Notes under the pieces: generated by a model
Database searches by the model: none
What the model was told of the DNA's origin: nothing
Seen by the model: the letters and a program-made list of their open reading frames with translations, nothing else
Shown: positions 44,630 to 54,977 of the stretch, piece by piece
Position numbering within the stretch: position 1 is the stretch's first letter
How the letters are laid out: each line of letters begins with the position of its first letter
Source: Phialophora verrucosa
Taxonomy: Eukaryota > Ascomycota > Eurotiomycetes > Chaetothyriales > Herpotrichiellaceae
Reading direction: 5' to 3'
Length of the DNA stretch: 64,000 bases
NCBI GenBank assembly: GCA_002099365.1
Contig: MSED01000001.1
Location: forward strand, 992,001-1,056,000
Position numbers and translations under genes: made by a program

Positions 44630-46106
44630 ATGTCAAACAGTCAGCCAGACCCGCTGGTTCGCCAGCACACCAACGACATCGAGTTGGGTGTTTCCGACGT
44701 CTTGCAGCGTCATGTCACAAGGCATGTTGTGGCGCCAAAGCCGGTCTCGCAAAGGAAGCTCGATTTCGAGCACAAGCGACCGCGCATCCTGCGAGAAATG
44801 ATGGCAGAAGCGTATGTGATCCCCAAGACCTGGACCTGTCGCAGACGGCATCTGAAACCACCACGATCTCAACATGAATGTAAAAGATCGGCACTAACAG
44901 TAAACCAGGACCGGCGTCTTCTTCTACGTCTTCCCTGGCATTGCTTCAGTCGCTTCTTTCACGTTGGCCACCACCAACGGAGTTGGCGCCGAAGTGGGAA
45001 TCCCAGTCTTTGGAACTCTCTTCCAAATCGGGTGGGCCTTCGCCATTGGCATCGCATTTGCCATTATCGTAAGTCCGCCTCGGGTCTGGGTGTGGGATTT
45101 CAGATCTTGATACTTAGGGGCAAGGCTGTGCCTGGACATTTCGGACCTAGCCCCAGACTTCGACGAGCTACGCTAACATACCTGGACCGATTAGACCTGT
45201 GCACCTGTGAGTGGTGGGCATTTCAACCCAGCCATCACGTTGTGTTTTGCTATATGGCAAGGTGAGTTGCACAGACTCCTCGGGGCCAATGCAACGTCCA
45301 CGTCCCAAGTCTAACCCGCACCGCTCGACTACAGGCTTCCCGTGGCGCAAAGTCCCGCACTACATCTTCTCGCAAATCTTCGGTGCCTTCATTGCCGGCC
45401 TCTTCCTCATGGCCTGCTACTGGCCGCAGATCCAGGCCGCCAAGGCCATTGACCTGAAAACGCACGGCACATCTGTGTACAACGGCGGCGTGGCCAGCAT
45501 ATTCTGCGCGTTCCCGAACCCCGACCAGACCAACCAAGGGTATTTGTTCTTCCAGGAGTTCTTCGTCGATTCCTACATTGGCATCGTGATCTGGGCATGC
45601 TTGGACCCCGCGAATCCCTTTGTGAGCCCCACGAGTGCACCCTTTACGATTGGCATTGCGTATGCGGCGATGGTGTGGGGTTTTGCTGGTAAGTTCCAAT
45701 AGATATTTATCGTTACTTCGATGCGTATGGTCGTGGAGGCGTGTTGTGCTGACAGAAGATCCCAACAGGTAACACCCTCTCCACCAACCTGGCAAGAGAT
45801 CTGGGTACGCGTATCGTGGCGGCGATCTTCTTCGGCGGCGAGGCGTTCAGCTACAATAATGGCTACTCGTGGATTTCCATCCTCGTCAACGTTCCAGCCA
45901 CGATCTTCGCGACTGCTTACTATGAGTTCCTCATGAGGGACAGTTTGCAGAAGATTCATGGCGGGCACGCTGAACACGAGGGCGGAGAGGAGGGCTTGTC
46001 CAGATATCTGAGTAAGGTGACCGGGGAGGATATTCCGACCAACAATGGGAGCACCGAGCGTGGGATGATGAATGCGGCAAACGGTGTTTATGAGAAGCAA
46101 TTTTGA
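44630..46106 (+). CDS. Aquaporin/aquaglyceroporin-family (MIP) channel
   Basis: Five exons, 44630-44811, 44909-45068, 45195-45261, 45335-45688 and 45769-46106, give 366 aa. Six membrane segments are expected after a 60-residue cytosolic N-terminus. The first pore motif is canonical (SGGHFNPAIT, Asn125-Ala127). The second reads STNLARDLG, so NPA has become NLA (Asn261-Ala263) while the selectivity-filter Arg264 and Asp265 are kept. The long C and B loops and NxARD form place it with the fungal MIPs outside the orthodox water channels. It may pass glycerol, other small polyols or gases. The hydrophilic C-tail ends in KQF. As the last gene of the 26-46 kb run, a polyol-permeable channel would fit the context. 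Confidence 0.87.
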
Positions 46107-47194
46107 AGCCGAGTTGGGCCGAGTCCAGCCGAGCGCAGTTGAGTGCTTAAGACAACAGGATTTATGTGAAGTGTCTCTCAAGGGAGAGTATCTCAAAGAG
46201 ACGACCCCACTGAGCGGTGCGTCGTGTAAGTAGAAGTGAAAAGTCAAAGGTTGAGGTGGGACATTTCCTCACCTTCAACTACATTCAACGCGTGGACGTA
46301 TCCTGTAAGAGTTCCACCCAGAAAACCTTGATTTGAACAATTCGTGGAGAGTCAAAAGGAAGTGAGCAGCATGCACATTAGATGTTAAAATCAGGTTCAC
46401 ACGGTAATTGGGTATGTTAAAAAGTAGTAGGGTATGAAAAAACCCACGACGAAGGCTAGAAGAACTCGGATAGCGAATACGAGTATGTCCCTCGCCATCA
46501 AATACATTCAACTCAGAGGACGTGTCCTAGTTGACTGTCTGCCGGCGAGGCCGCATGCTCGGTTCAAAATAGTGAGCATGGGTATGATTCAATATGCGCC
46601 AGCCGTATACCTTGGGCAACCAAAGGAGGAAGGTAGACAAGGAGATATTACTGGCATAACCCAACGTGACGACGAAGGTAGTGTTTAAAAAAAGACGTGA
46701 GCAATCTGCATGGTTGCGCTTGCGGAGGGTCTCCTTGCAGAAATTCGTGGCTGCTGCGTCAGGCAGGATTGGAGACGATATGGTCAGAGAAAAGAAAGGG
46801 GAATTGCCTGTGGTCTGGGAAGTTTGGAGTCACTGACAACAGTTTGCACACTAGCGAAACGCTAGGGTGGTAAGGTGCCGCGGTGCTCGCTTCGTTCCCA
46901 GCCGTGCATCAAGCTGGCGAGCCAATCTTGGTTCAGCCTGCTGTGTTTCTCAAGGGAACTTGAAAGGAATTTCGACCTTTGTGACTTGATGCTTTTCCAT
47001 TGAGGACGTCCACGTCGGGGCATGTAGGACGTTCTGCTTCTATCACCCGCTTGTGTGTGTGTTTTGACGATGCTCCTCGTGTCGGGCATTCCCGAGCTTT
47101 AAGCTAGCTGGGAGATTCCTTTCAATGCGTTGATTGTTTTCGGCAAACCTTGCCGGTCATTGTTCACAACTCACCAGCCTTCCCTCCTGGTCGG
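46107..47194. other. Intergenic between converging MIP and L26 genes
   Basis: 1.1 kb. A plus-strand frame (46434-46688) and short minus frames show no family features. Treated as 3' flanking sequence. Confidence 0.55.
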
Positions 47195-47738
47195 CTACTC
47201 CTTCGACTCCTTCGACTTAACGGCCTCCCTGCCCTTACCGATCCTCTCCAGAATCTTCTCCCGGTCCTTGTCGAGCTTCAACTTCGTCACAACAACCTTT
47301 GAGGGGTGAACGCCGATGGGCACAGATTGGCCGTTTGACTTCTCTCGTGAGACTCGCTCAATGTGAATGAGATATTTCAGGCGGTAGACGGAGGTGACTT
47401 TGCCTTCGCGGCCTTTGTTGGAGCCTCGCACGATGGTGACTTCGTCGTCTTTGCGGATGGGGATGGAGCGAACCTAGGTAGAGGGAGAAACTTTGTGAGA
47501 TCCTGTTCTCCTGCCATGCCGGCTTTCGAGGCGACTTATACGTACATTGTGCTTTTCTCTTAATTCTTTGCTAAGAGGAGCGCTCATAATTGTTCGACGG
47601 ACGCTGGAGGGGGCTCCGAAATGCAGTTTGCGAGACTTGCGCCTCGAGGCGGCGATGCCTGGGACCGGGTCAATTTCATTTCTGACACATAGGATCAGTA
47701 GTGAGTGAGTATCGCGTACCATGGTTCGACTTTGTCAT
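47195..47738 (-). CDS. RPL26: 60S ribosomal protein L26 (uL24)
   Basis: Three exons, 47738-47720, 47658-47546 and 47473-47195, give 136 aa, the usual length. The first coding exon is only 19 bases (MTKSNH plus one base), as is common in fungal ribosomal protein genes. The body shows SRRKSRKLHFGAPSSVRR, MSAPLSKELREKHNV, the KOW motif within VTIVRGSNKGREGKV, and IGVHPSKVVVTKL, all diagnostic of eukaryotic L26. The protein sits near the polypeptide exit tunnel of the large subunit. It shares a 446-bp divergent promoter with the large AT-hook gene. Introns are 61 and 72 bp. Confidence 0.95.
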
Positions 47739-48184
47739 GGCTGCGGTTCTGGTGGTGTTAAGGGAATGTTGGAGCGACGACGAGATCTCAAACATCAATC
47801 TGTAGATTTTCAAAATTCGGCAAGTGCGACCATCGGTGCCAAGAGTTCAGCACTCCGGTGAATCATTCGGCTTTGTAATGCAGAAGCCGGAATTCGCGCC
47901 ACCCTCGTGCCTCGCTCCCTCTGCGACGATCGCACCCGTGGGCCCCATTATCTTCAACCGAGTCACCACCAGCGTTCCAATTGTGCGCGCAAGAGATACG
48001 CGCGGCAGGGATGGAAGTAATTTGTCGCGTATCGGAGTGCAACGTTGATATTCCTCTACGACCGGTTGAGCGTGCCCGTGCGTCTGGTCGCCCACGACCG
48101 TTAAGGTTCGGGGGACGCCGTTGATACTATGTTTGGAGCTCAGCTGCCGGTCGCAGTGACTGTTTAAGGGTGCAGGAGACTGCT
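47739..48184. other. Shared divergent promoter, L26 / AT-hook protein
   Basis: 446 bp between two divergent ATGs. No gene; no sure ribosomal-protein box identified by eye. Confidence 0.55.
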
Positions 48185-51100
48185 ATGTCGTACCCGCCGC
48201 TCTCTAACTACGGAAATCACTACGACCCCCACCAAGGCCAGCGGAACCAAAACAACTCATACAACATCTCGAGCGACCCGTACGCAAAGCAAGCATCCTA
48301 TCCAGGTGGTATTGGACATTCGCGGTACGGCTCTTCGGGCTACGATGGGTCAAACCAGTCTCAGCGGCAGGACTACTCCAGCGACTCGCGCCAGTGGTCG
48401 ACATATGGCAACGAGGGCTCCAACGATGCGGGTGCGCAGAGGCAGAGTCAAGAAGATTGGACACAAGTCAGCAATTACGGGACTCAGGCGGCAGCAGGAA
48501 ATTCAGGGCATAATTACTACAACTCGTCTACTTCAACGAGCCAGAGTACCCAAGGGTTGAATAGCCTTGCGTATGCCTCAGGACTTGACGATGCAGGGTT
48601 CCAGCGACACGGCCAGCATGTGCCACGGTCGAATACGGTTTCCGGTACTGGATATTCGACATCTTCTGGCTCACATGTGTTAGATCGTGCCCAGGGGTCG
48701 GCTGCCACCCCAAGCACGTTGGGACATAGCACGACCTCTTCGAACTACTCCTATCAGAATGATTCACCTTCCTCGCAAAACCAAAGTAATGATTTGTCCG
48801 CAGCAGCAGCAGCTCTGGCCGGGGCAGTAAATGCACGCTTCTCACAAGCTACGCGAGCGATGGGAGGCCACTCATCAACCTCACCTGTGGTGGAAAGACC
48901 TACCTCAACGCAACCGCCCGTCCCTCAAAGATCTGCCTCACCTTACCATCCACCTCAATCCGCCACAACCCGACCACAGAGACACCAGTCACAGGGCGCC
49001 TTACAATCAAGCCAAAGCGCGTCACATATGGGGACATACCAGCACAGAGCACAGCCTACAATACCTGGCCAGCACGGCCAAGCCTCGAGTCAAAATCCCC
49101 TATCACGAGGATCACAGAATAATTCCCAGCTGGTCAACACTATTTCAAGCCTCATAACCCCCTCTGTGGACGAACAATTCCAAAACCAATATTCAAGAGC
49201 AGGCGAGCCACAGGCCATGCCAAGCTATATCGACCCGAGTCAAGTCTTTAATCCTTACGCCAAAGAGCACGAGAGAAGACGTCGGGAGGCAGCAGCTCAA
49301 GCCGAGGCTGAAGCGCGGAAGAGAACAGAGGAAGAAGCTGCTGCAAAACGGAACGCTGAAGAAGCCGCTGCGAAACGAAACGCTGAAGAAGCCGCTGCGA
49401 AACGAAATGCGGAACAAGCGGCTAAGACAGCTGCCAAGAAGAAAGACCAACGAGAGGTCGCCACAGCGAGGAAAGGCAAATCGTCACAACAACAGAAGCA
49501 GCCAAATACTGTTAGCAATATCCATCCGCCTCGAAGTGAATCCGCCGGTACCACCTCTCCTCAGCCTGACCAGGCATCAACGAACATGACGGCCGGTGAA
49601 TCGAGTATGGCAGCAGAGCTTAAAGCAATGATGGAAAAAATGAAAGAGTTCCGCAACAAAGATCCTGGCCTGTTTCAGAAGCTATGGGACGACATGCGTA
49701 AGCCTGTTTCGGGACCGTCGAGCGCTGCGCCTCTACAGTCGCCATCCCCTCAAATGGTTCTACAGCAAACTGTTCCTCCTGCAGGGATGCCGCCTGCTGT
49801 TCAATCTGGGCAGCAACGTCAGTCTACACCCGAGTCTTTGACTGTCATGCCGTCTGGACTCAAGACGTCTCAACAATCTGACGCCCCGGCCGACGTGCCA
49901 CGGCCAGTGAGGATGAATGGATACAAGGTTACGGTGCTGAACAACCCTGAAAATCTACCCGACCTGGGTCGATTCCCCGCCGAACGACGATTTCGACTGA
50001 GGTATTCGAAGCCTCCTTCAGAAAGTGCTGCACAACCCGTAGCTGCTCAACCAGCTGTTGCCAGCCAGTCACCCCCTGCTTCGAACCAAGGAACTCCTGC
50101 CCCCCCTCCGCAACCTCAAGCTGGAGCAACAGCGGGGCCACCACCGGGAGGTATACGTCCGCTTACTCAAGGACTTCCTCTTAAAGGTCCTGCCGGTGGA
50201 ACAATCTGGCCTGAAGATAAGCGTAAGGCTCTTGCAGATGCTGCGATCGTGGCGCTTAAAGCAGTGCCCGAGAACGCATCAATTGCCATCACGACTGCGG
50301 ACATTCATGGCATGCTCGAGCAGAACCCAAGCTATATTGATCTCTGCGACCTGCTTGAGAAAAAAGGTCTTAAATTCCATAGGGGTCAGTTTGCGAGACA
50401 ACTTTTGAGCAGCGTACCCTATCTTAATGGACCCTCCGGTAAGCCGCGTCCCACACGGTCGAGTCCTCCACCAAAGCGCAATGCAGCTCCTTCAATCCCT
50501 GTTCAGGATATCATGGTGCCATCCACGGCCGCCACAATCTCCACTGGAGCCCCAGACAATACAGGCAATACCCAGTTCCAAGCCGTTAACGAAAGTGTGA
50601 ATAATTCAGTCGTGAAGTCTGAGAAGTCCATCTTTCGCTCCCAGCTGCCATCTGGAGCCGTTTTCGAAGTGCCGCGACCGAGACAGGCCAGACCTCACCC
50701 CCTCGCACGCCCTGAACCGGCCCCGGGTTCGAAAGAGGCGATGGCTCGCAAACGAGATTTCTCAGAATTAGTCGACCTCACGGCATTGAGTGATAATGAG
50801 GACTATGTGATATCTAAGATACAAGCTCCGGTCGATAGTCCTTCGCCAAAACTTATCGACCCATTCAAGCAATTCCAGGAGAGCCATGTCTCGACCAACG
50901 CGCAGCGACTTCAAGCCGTGGGACCACATCCAGCCGTACTTCCACTGCCCACGCAAAACGAAATGCTTGAGGCTCCTCTTCGCTTCGACCCAACTCAAAC
51001 TCCGTATTCACAGAGCTACACACCACTTCCACATTATCCCGCGGCTCAGCCAGCCCGGCTACTGCAGATGCCATCACCGACACCAGCGCAGCGACGACCA

Positions 51101-52720
51101 ATCAAAAGCCTAGCCAAACCAATCAACAAACAAGAAGCCCTGCGTAAGACCAGTTACGACGCCAAAACAGTGGCCCGTGATCTTCTTATTGCTGTTGGCA
51201 GACATCCCACTGAGCGCCCACTCAATGCACACTTGGCAGGCCTATTAGACAAGTATATCGAAATCGATTCCGACCTGAGTACGTTTGAGTGGGATGCGAT
51301 AGACCCAGGTGGACCCCCTGTGCCCCAAGTCCCTTACGTCGACGTTCCGATAGGACCACCACGACTTGAATGGGGACGTCGAGGACGTCCTCCGAAGCTC
51401 GAAAACCAAACTGAGGGGCACCCGGCACGCCTGCCCGATTCGGATAGGCGTCAAGTGCCTGCGCCCTCCACAAATCGTGAGCATGCTCCAGCTCGTCGCG
51501 GAGAAGAGAAGCCAGGGTTCGACAGAGCTCGGGCACAGAGGTCACCCGTGCAGGTGGACACTGATTTAGGGTCGTCTCATATCGTTCAGCGAGGTCCTGG
51601 TCGACCGCGACGAGAGTCTCAGCGAACTCCAAAATCGACTCCCAGCTCAGTCCATCAGAAGCGGAAACCAAGCAGTGTCTTTTCGCTCGAAGAGAGACCT
51701 GCCTCGGAACACAAGCGATCTAGGCGGAGTGCCTCTTCGCGACTCACACCGACCGTCACACCTTCCAGTTCTGCGAAGAAGATGGAGAGCCCTCGTTTGC
51801 ACCCAAGCGGAAAGCGGATAGGTCGCCCTCCCAAGTCACAAAACATTCACTCTGCGTCTGGCGCGGTGGAGAGAGCTGTGGCTCAAATCAGCCAGATGGG
51901 GGTCAGTGTTCCTCCAAAACCCATCTCGGCAAGCAATCCTATGTTCAGGTGTCGCTGGAAAGGCTGCCAGGCCCACCTTCACAATCTTGAAACCGTCCGA
52001 AACCATGTCTCAAAGGTGCACCACCCCACGAGCGAACAGCTAAAAGACCAGAATGGGTACATTTGCTGGTGGAAAAAGTGCAAACTCCTAGTCGAAGACG
52101 AGGACGGAAACCTTGGTCCATCTCAGATATTTAACCGTCGTGGGGATTGGCTGGGGCATATCGAAGAAACGCATTTAAAAGAGGTCGCGCAGAAACTTGG
52201 GGATGGTCCTTCACTCAAGCATACTGGTAAGCAAATAAACAAGCGAGCGTCATTCCCATTTGACGTGACGGGCTTTTCATTCAATCCTACGTCACTTGCA
52301 CCTCCTCCACCACCCTCCTCGAGTCCTGTATCAATGGCTAGAACATCCTCTCACACAGATCCGCAGACGATCCTCCAGGATAGGACGCGCTACCTCTCCG
52401 ACTCGGAAGGCCGAGTCACGACCCCAGACGTTACGAACCCGACTACACAAGAAGATCTCCAGCAAGACACCATGCGTCTGCTCAATGCGGCCCACAAAAA
52501 CTCGGAAGAACAAGCGCAGAAAGCATTCATCAAGACTCATCGGCAGGAGAAAAGCAACCCGAGGGCCGTCGCGGAAGAGACTCTGAAGGCTATGGCCGCT
52601 CGCAAGGCCAAGATCGGGGCGGGAATCGACAGAGGAGGATGTATCCTTGTCAATGAAGAGAGAAGGGCCACATTGATTCAGAACCCGGGCATCCAGAGAG
52701 TTGTGGAAGGGGATTATTGA
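48185..52720 (+). CDS. Large disordered AT-hook and C2H2 zinc-finger protein, probable chromatin factor
   Basis: An intronless 1511-aa frame; the ATG at 48185 is the first (MSYPPLSNYG). Residues 1-650 are Gln/Ser/Asn/Pro-rich and disordered, broken by a charged Ala/Arg/Glu helix at about 360-440 that includes a three-fold 9-residue repeat. Two small conserved helical blocks lie at about 680-750 (KRKALADAAIVALKAV to FARQLLSSVPYL) and 980-1040. Three AT-hook cores follow: GRRGRPPK near 1064, RGPGRPRR near 1135 and KRIGRPPK near 1209. Near 1252 are C2H2-like fingers (FRCRWKGC...HVSKVHH and YICWWKKC...HIEETHL). The architecture suggests a fungal chromatin-remodelling or transcription subunit, perhaps of RSC/SWI-SNF type; the complex cannot be named from sequence alone. 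Confidence 0.82.
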   Translation: MSYPPLSNYGNHYDPHQGQRNQNNSYNISSDPYAKQASYPGGIGHSRYGSSGYDGSNQSQRQDYSSDSRQWSTYGNEGSNDAGAQRQSQEDWTQVSNYGTQAAAGNSGHNYYNSSTSTSQSTQGLNSLAYASGLDDAGFQRHGQHVPRSNTVSGTGYSTSSGSHVLDRAQGSAATPSTLGHSTTSSNYSYQNDSPSSQNQSNDLSAAAAALAGAVNARFSQATRAMGGHSSTSPVVERPTSTQPPVPQRSASPYHPPQSATTRPQRHQSQGALQSSQSASHMGTYQHRAQPTIPGQHGQASSQNPLSRGSQNNSQLVNTISSLITPSVDEQFQNQYSRAGEPQAMPSYIDPSQVFNPYAKEHERRRREAAAQAEAEARKRTEEEAAAKRNAEEAAAKRNAEEAAAKRNAEQAAKTAAKKKDQREVATARKGKSSQQQKQPNTVSNIHPPRSESAGTTSPQPDQASTNMTAGESSMAAELKAMMEKMKEFRNKDPGLFQKLWDDMRKPVSGPSSAAPLQSPSPQMVLQQTVPPAGMPPAVQSGQQRQSTPESLTVMPSGLKTSQQSDAPADVPRPVRMNGYKVTVLNNPENLPDLGRFPAERRFRLRYSKPPSESAAQPVAAQPAVASQSPPASNQGTPAPPPQPQAGATAGPPPGGIRPLTQGLPLKGPAGGTIWPEDKRKALADAAIVALKAVPENASIAITTADIHGMLEQNPSYIDLCDLLEKKGLKFHRGQFARQLLSSVPYLNGPSGKPRPTRSSPPPKRNAAPSIPVQDIMVPSTAATISTGAPDNTGNTQFQAVNESVNNSVVKSEKSIFRSQLPSGAVFEVPRPRQARPHPLARPEPAPGSKEAMARKRDFSELVDLTALSDNEDYVISKIQAPVDSPSPKLIDPFKQFQESHVSTNAQRLQAVGPHPAVLPLPTQNEMLEAPLRFDPTQTPYSQSYTPLPHYPAAQPARLLQMPSPTPAQRRPIKSLAKPINKQEALRKTSYDAKTVARDLLIAVGRHPTERPLNAHLAGLLDKYIEIDSDLSTFEWDAIDPGGPPVPQVPYVDVPIGPPRLEWGRRGRPPKLENQTEGHPARLPDSDRRQVPAPSTNREHAPARRGEEKPGFDRARAQRSPVQVDTDLGSSHIVQRGPGRPRRESQRTPKSTPSSVHQKRKPSSVFSLEERPASEHKRSRRSASSRLTPTVTPSSSAKKMESPRLHPSGKRIGRPPKSQNIHSASGAVERAVAQISQMGVSVPPKPISASNPMFRCRWKGCQAHLHNLETVRNHVSKVHHPTSEQLKDQNGYICWWKKCKLLVEDEDGNLGPSQIFNRRGDWLGHIEETHLKEVAQKLGDGPSLKHTGKQINKRASFPFDVTGFSFNPTSLAPPPPPSSSPVSMARTSSHTDPQTILQDRTRYLSDSEGRVTTPDVTNPTTQEDLQQDTMRLLNAAHKNSEEQAQKAFIKTHRQEKSNPRAVAEETLKAMAARKAKIGAGIDRGGCILVNEERRATLIQNPGIQRVVEGDY
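49331..49411 (+). repeat. Three tandem 27-bp units inside the AT-hook gene
   Basis: Units 49331-49357, 49358-49384 and 49385-49411 are nearly identical, each encoding EEAAAKRNA. They extend a charged helix (residues 383-409). The copy differences are mostly silent, so the repeat is probably recent. Confidence 0.9.
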
Positions 52721-54025
52721 TTGAAGGGGATATGGTTGCGGCTCGAGAGAGGCGACACCGGACAATTCTCTCTGAGGGCATATTGGAATTCCTTTATGCG
52801 TCTACACAGCCCTGCGATTATTGTCGCTGTACAAGTCCAGCCACGAGACCGAAGACTTCAATGAGAGGGAATCAAGGCCAAAGTGAGGTCAAACCTGAAG
52901 ACGATGCCAGAGCAGAATCTTTTGAACGGAGCGTCACGACAAGCAGTACCCGAGAGTTGGACTTCTGTATCGTTATTGTTAAAGTGCCAACTTGAAGTTG
53001 ATACGATGCCATCAAGGACAAGTCCTGAACTCGTACAGATATCAACGTGAACATGAACCATGAATCTTGAACCTGACCCTGAAATGTCCGGGGCCCGGAC
53101 AGCAAGTTGGAAATGTCCAGCAAGATTACATCCATCAGCCCAAGTACAGCGCTCCGCACAATACTGTAAGTACAGGACTCTACTTTCGCCACAGAGTCCA
53201 GAGAGTACTCGGTACATCAGGCTGATCCTCCCCCTCTGCATCACTTCTTTCTCTACAGTACTGTACTGTATGTACCACACGCTGCAGAATGGACCTTCCG
53301 AAACACCAAAGTACGGAATGGGATATCATGGTCCTTTGCATATATGTATGTTCTATGTTCAGCATGTCGATCCCCATGTCAGTGTTTTTCCAACCCTGAG
53401 AGGCGATTTGGCGAATAGTGGCCCCGCCGACATCTATGCTTCGTCTGCCCGTACTGAACGGGGTCTTGCCTTGTCCTTTCTGCCTCTGGATGTTGGTGAC
53501 ATGTCTGTCCTTTCCGCCTCTGGATGTTGGTGGTATGTCTCTTAGAGTGATGGGGATCGAATGGTTGATGGCCCAACGTCCTGATAGCCTGGGCTGGACT
53601 CGCGTTCGAATTGGCTTGATCTGACGGACTTGCCTTGCTGCACGGCGTGGATTGTATGGACGGAGTCTCTGATCTCTGATCTCTGGTCCTCGTCTCTCCT
53701 GCTACTGCTCCTACTACTGCTACTGCAAGCGCACTGGTTGTGAAGTGCCGGGTCGGCAGTCTGCTCGTTTCTCTGCCTGTCGCTTAGTTTTCTCCACATC
53801 CCGTGAACAGGAGGAAGGCTATGGCCGCGGTTTTGGCTCGTTGGCGCTCTCTTCCGGCTCAGTGTTTCCAGTCCCATCTTGCCCAGCCCAGTCCAATCCC
53901 CTCAATTCACATGATCCTGCTCAATCTCATCGTGCCCTCCTGACTCGCCGAACAAGATCAAGCCGTCCATGTCGTTCTTACACACCCCCCTCCCCAATAA
54001 TTGATATGCCATGCTATCTCCTCTC
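52721..54025. other. Intergenic between converging AT-hook and Ost4 genes
   Basis: 1.3 kb with a 34-bp tandem duplication at 53472-53539. Short opposed frames only. No gene supported. Confidence 0.6.
53472..53539. repeat. 34-bp tandem duplication
   Basis: Units 53472-53505 and 53506-53539 share the core CTCTGGATGTTGG and differ at only a few positions. Noncoding. Confidence 0.85.
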
Positions 54026-54205
54026 TCATGAAGACTCCAACCCCACAGGCTTCACGGCCCCGACTCCGGCCTTCTCATCCTTGAGCTCGGAGCTCAACTC
54101 GTCGTCCTGGGCATTGACCTCGAGGAAATGATACAGCACAATCATCAGCATTGCTGCGCTGCCGAGGAAGATGGCGAGGGAGTACAGTTGGGAGTCGGTG
54201 ATCAT
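54026..54205 (-). CDS. OST4: Oligosaccharyltransferase subunit Ost4
   Basis: A 59-aa single-exon frame starting at 54205. The N-terminal 30 residues, MITDSQLYSLAIFLGSAAM followed by LMIVLYHFLEV, match Ost4: a short luminal tip, then one transmembrane helix. Ost4 bridges Stt3 with Ost3/Ost6 in the ER membrane complex that transfers the dolichol-linked glycan to Asn. The fungal protein in yeast is only about 36 residues, so the extra acidic tail here (about 32-59, QDDELSSELKDEK then a Gly/Val/Pro stretch) is an extension on the cytosolic side. The gene is easy to miss because of its size. It is 770 bp downstream of nothing but noncoding DNA, tandem to the ABC transporter gene. Confidence 0.85.
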   Translation of the reverse strand: MITDSQLYSLAIFLGSAAMLMIVLYHFLEVNAQDDELSSELKDEKAGVGAVKPVGLESS

Positions 54206-54977
54206 GTTGCGGAATTTGGGTTCTGCCTGGAAGGGTACGCGCGGGCAGGTACGGATTTCGGGACGAAACAGGATTTGATCGAGCGTCAGGCGAGGTCGCA
54301 GTGATAGCTGAGGAAAGGGCGTTCGCTCGCTCAGCTGAAGTGAGATGAAGTGGAGTCGAGGGGAGTGGCAGGGTCGGGTGATCCGTAGGATAGCTGGGTC
54401 TGGCTTGTACGTCGTACTCGAGAAAAAGGTGGCCAGTTGATAGGAAATGAGTTTGCTTTGTTCTGCAATTCACGGCTTGGGTGTGGAGTTGGCGGACGAG
54501 TGCAATGAGAGCTTGGATGAAGAGTGTCGAGGGGGCAGAGAGTCTAAACAGCTAGCTACGGTCCTGTTGGTAGAAGTAGGAGCGAGGCAGGAAGCTCAAT
54601 TGGATTGAGTACGAGTAGTTGATGAGCTGCGGAGAGGAAGGAGTACGAGACATCCTCCGGAGTTGTATTGAAGACAAGGGGCGGTTGTTGATTGGCCGCC
54701 TCGTAGCCTTGCGAGAATCCCTCTTGCGCTCGTTACCGAGACCGAGAGACAAGAGATGCTGTCTAGGACTCCGAGATTCTTAAGAATGCTTCTGATCTTC
54801 TTTTCGGACTGAGTAGAGGGAATTTTGTCTATCCCTTGGGCTTTGCCATCTATCTGTCTCGTCTATCCCGTGTTTCTTGTCTCCAGCAAGAGATTACCCG
54901 TGCAAACCAGCCCACCGGTACTCTGAATATTAGTACACATAGACCAGTGAATAACCCAACTCGCGTCGACCAAAATC
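54206..54977. other. Ost4 upstream region
   Basis: 772 bp between the ABC transporter stop (54978) and the Ost4 start, same strand. Contains the Ost4 promoter. No gene seen. Confidence 0.6.

Noticed and set aside
49193..49554. Minus-strand frames rich in Phe/Ala/Ser
   Set aside because: Mirror images of the EEAAAKRNA repeat of the AT-hook gene.
53595..53615. tRNA B-box-like sequence (GTTCGAATTGGC)
   Set aside because: No A box or cloverleaf can be folded around it.
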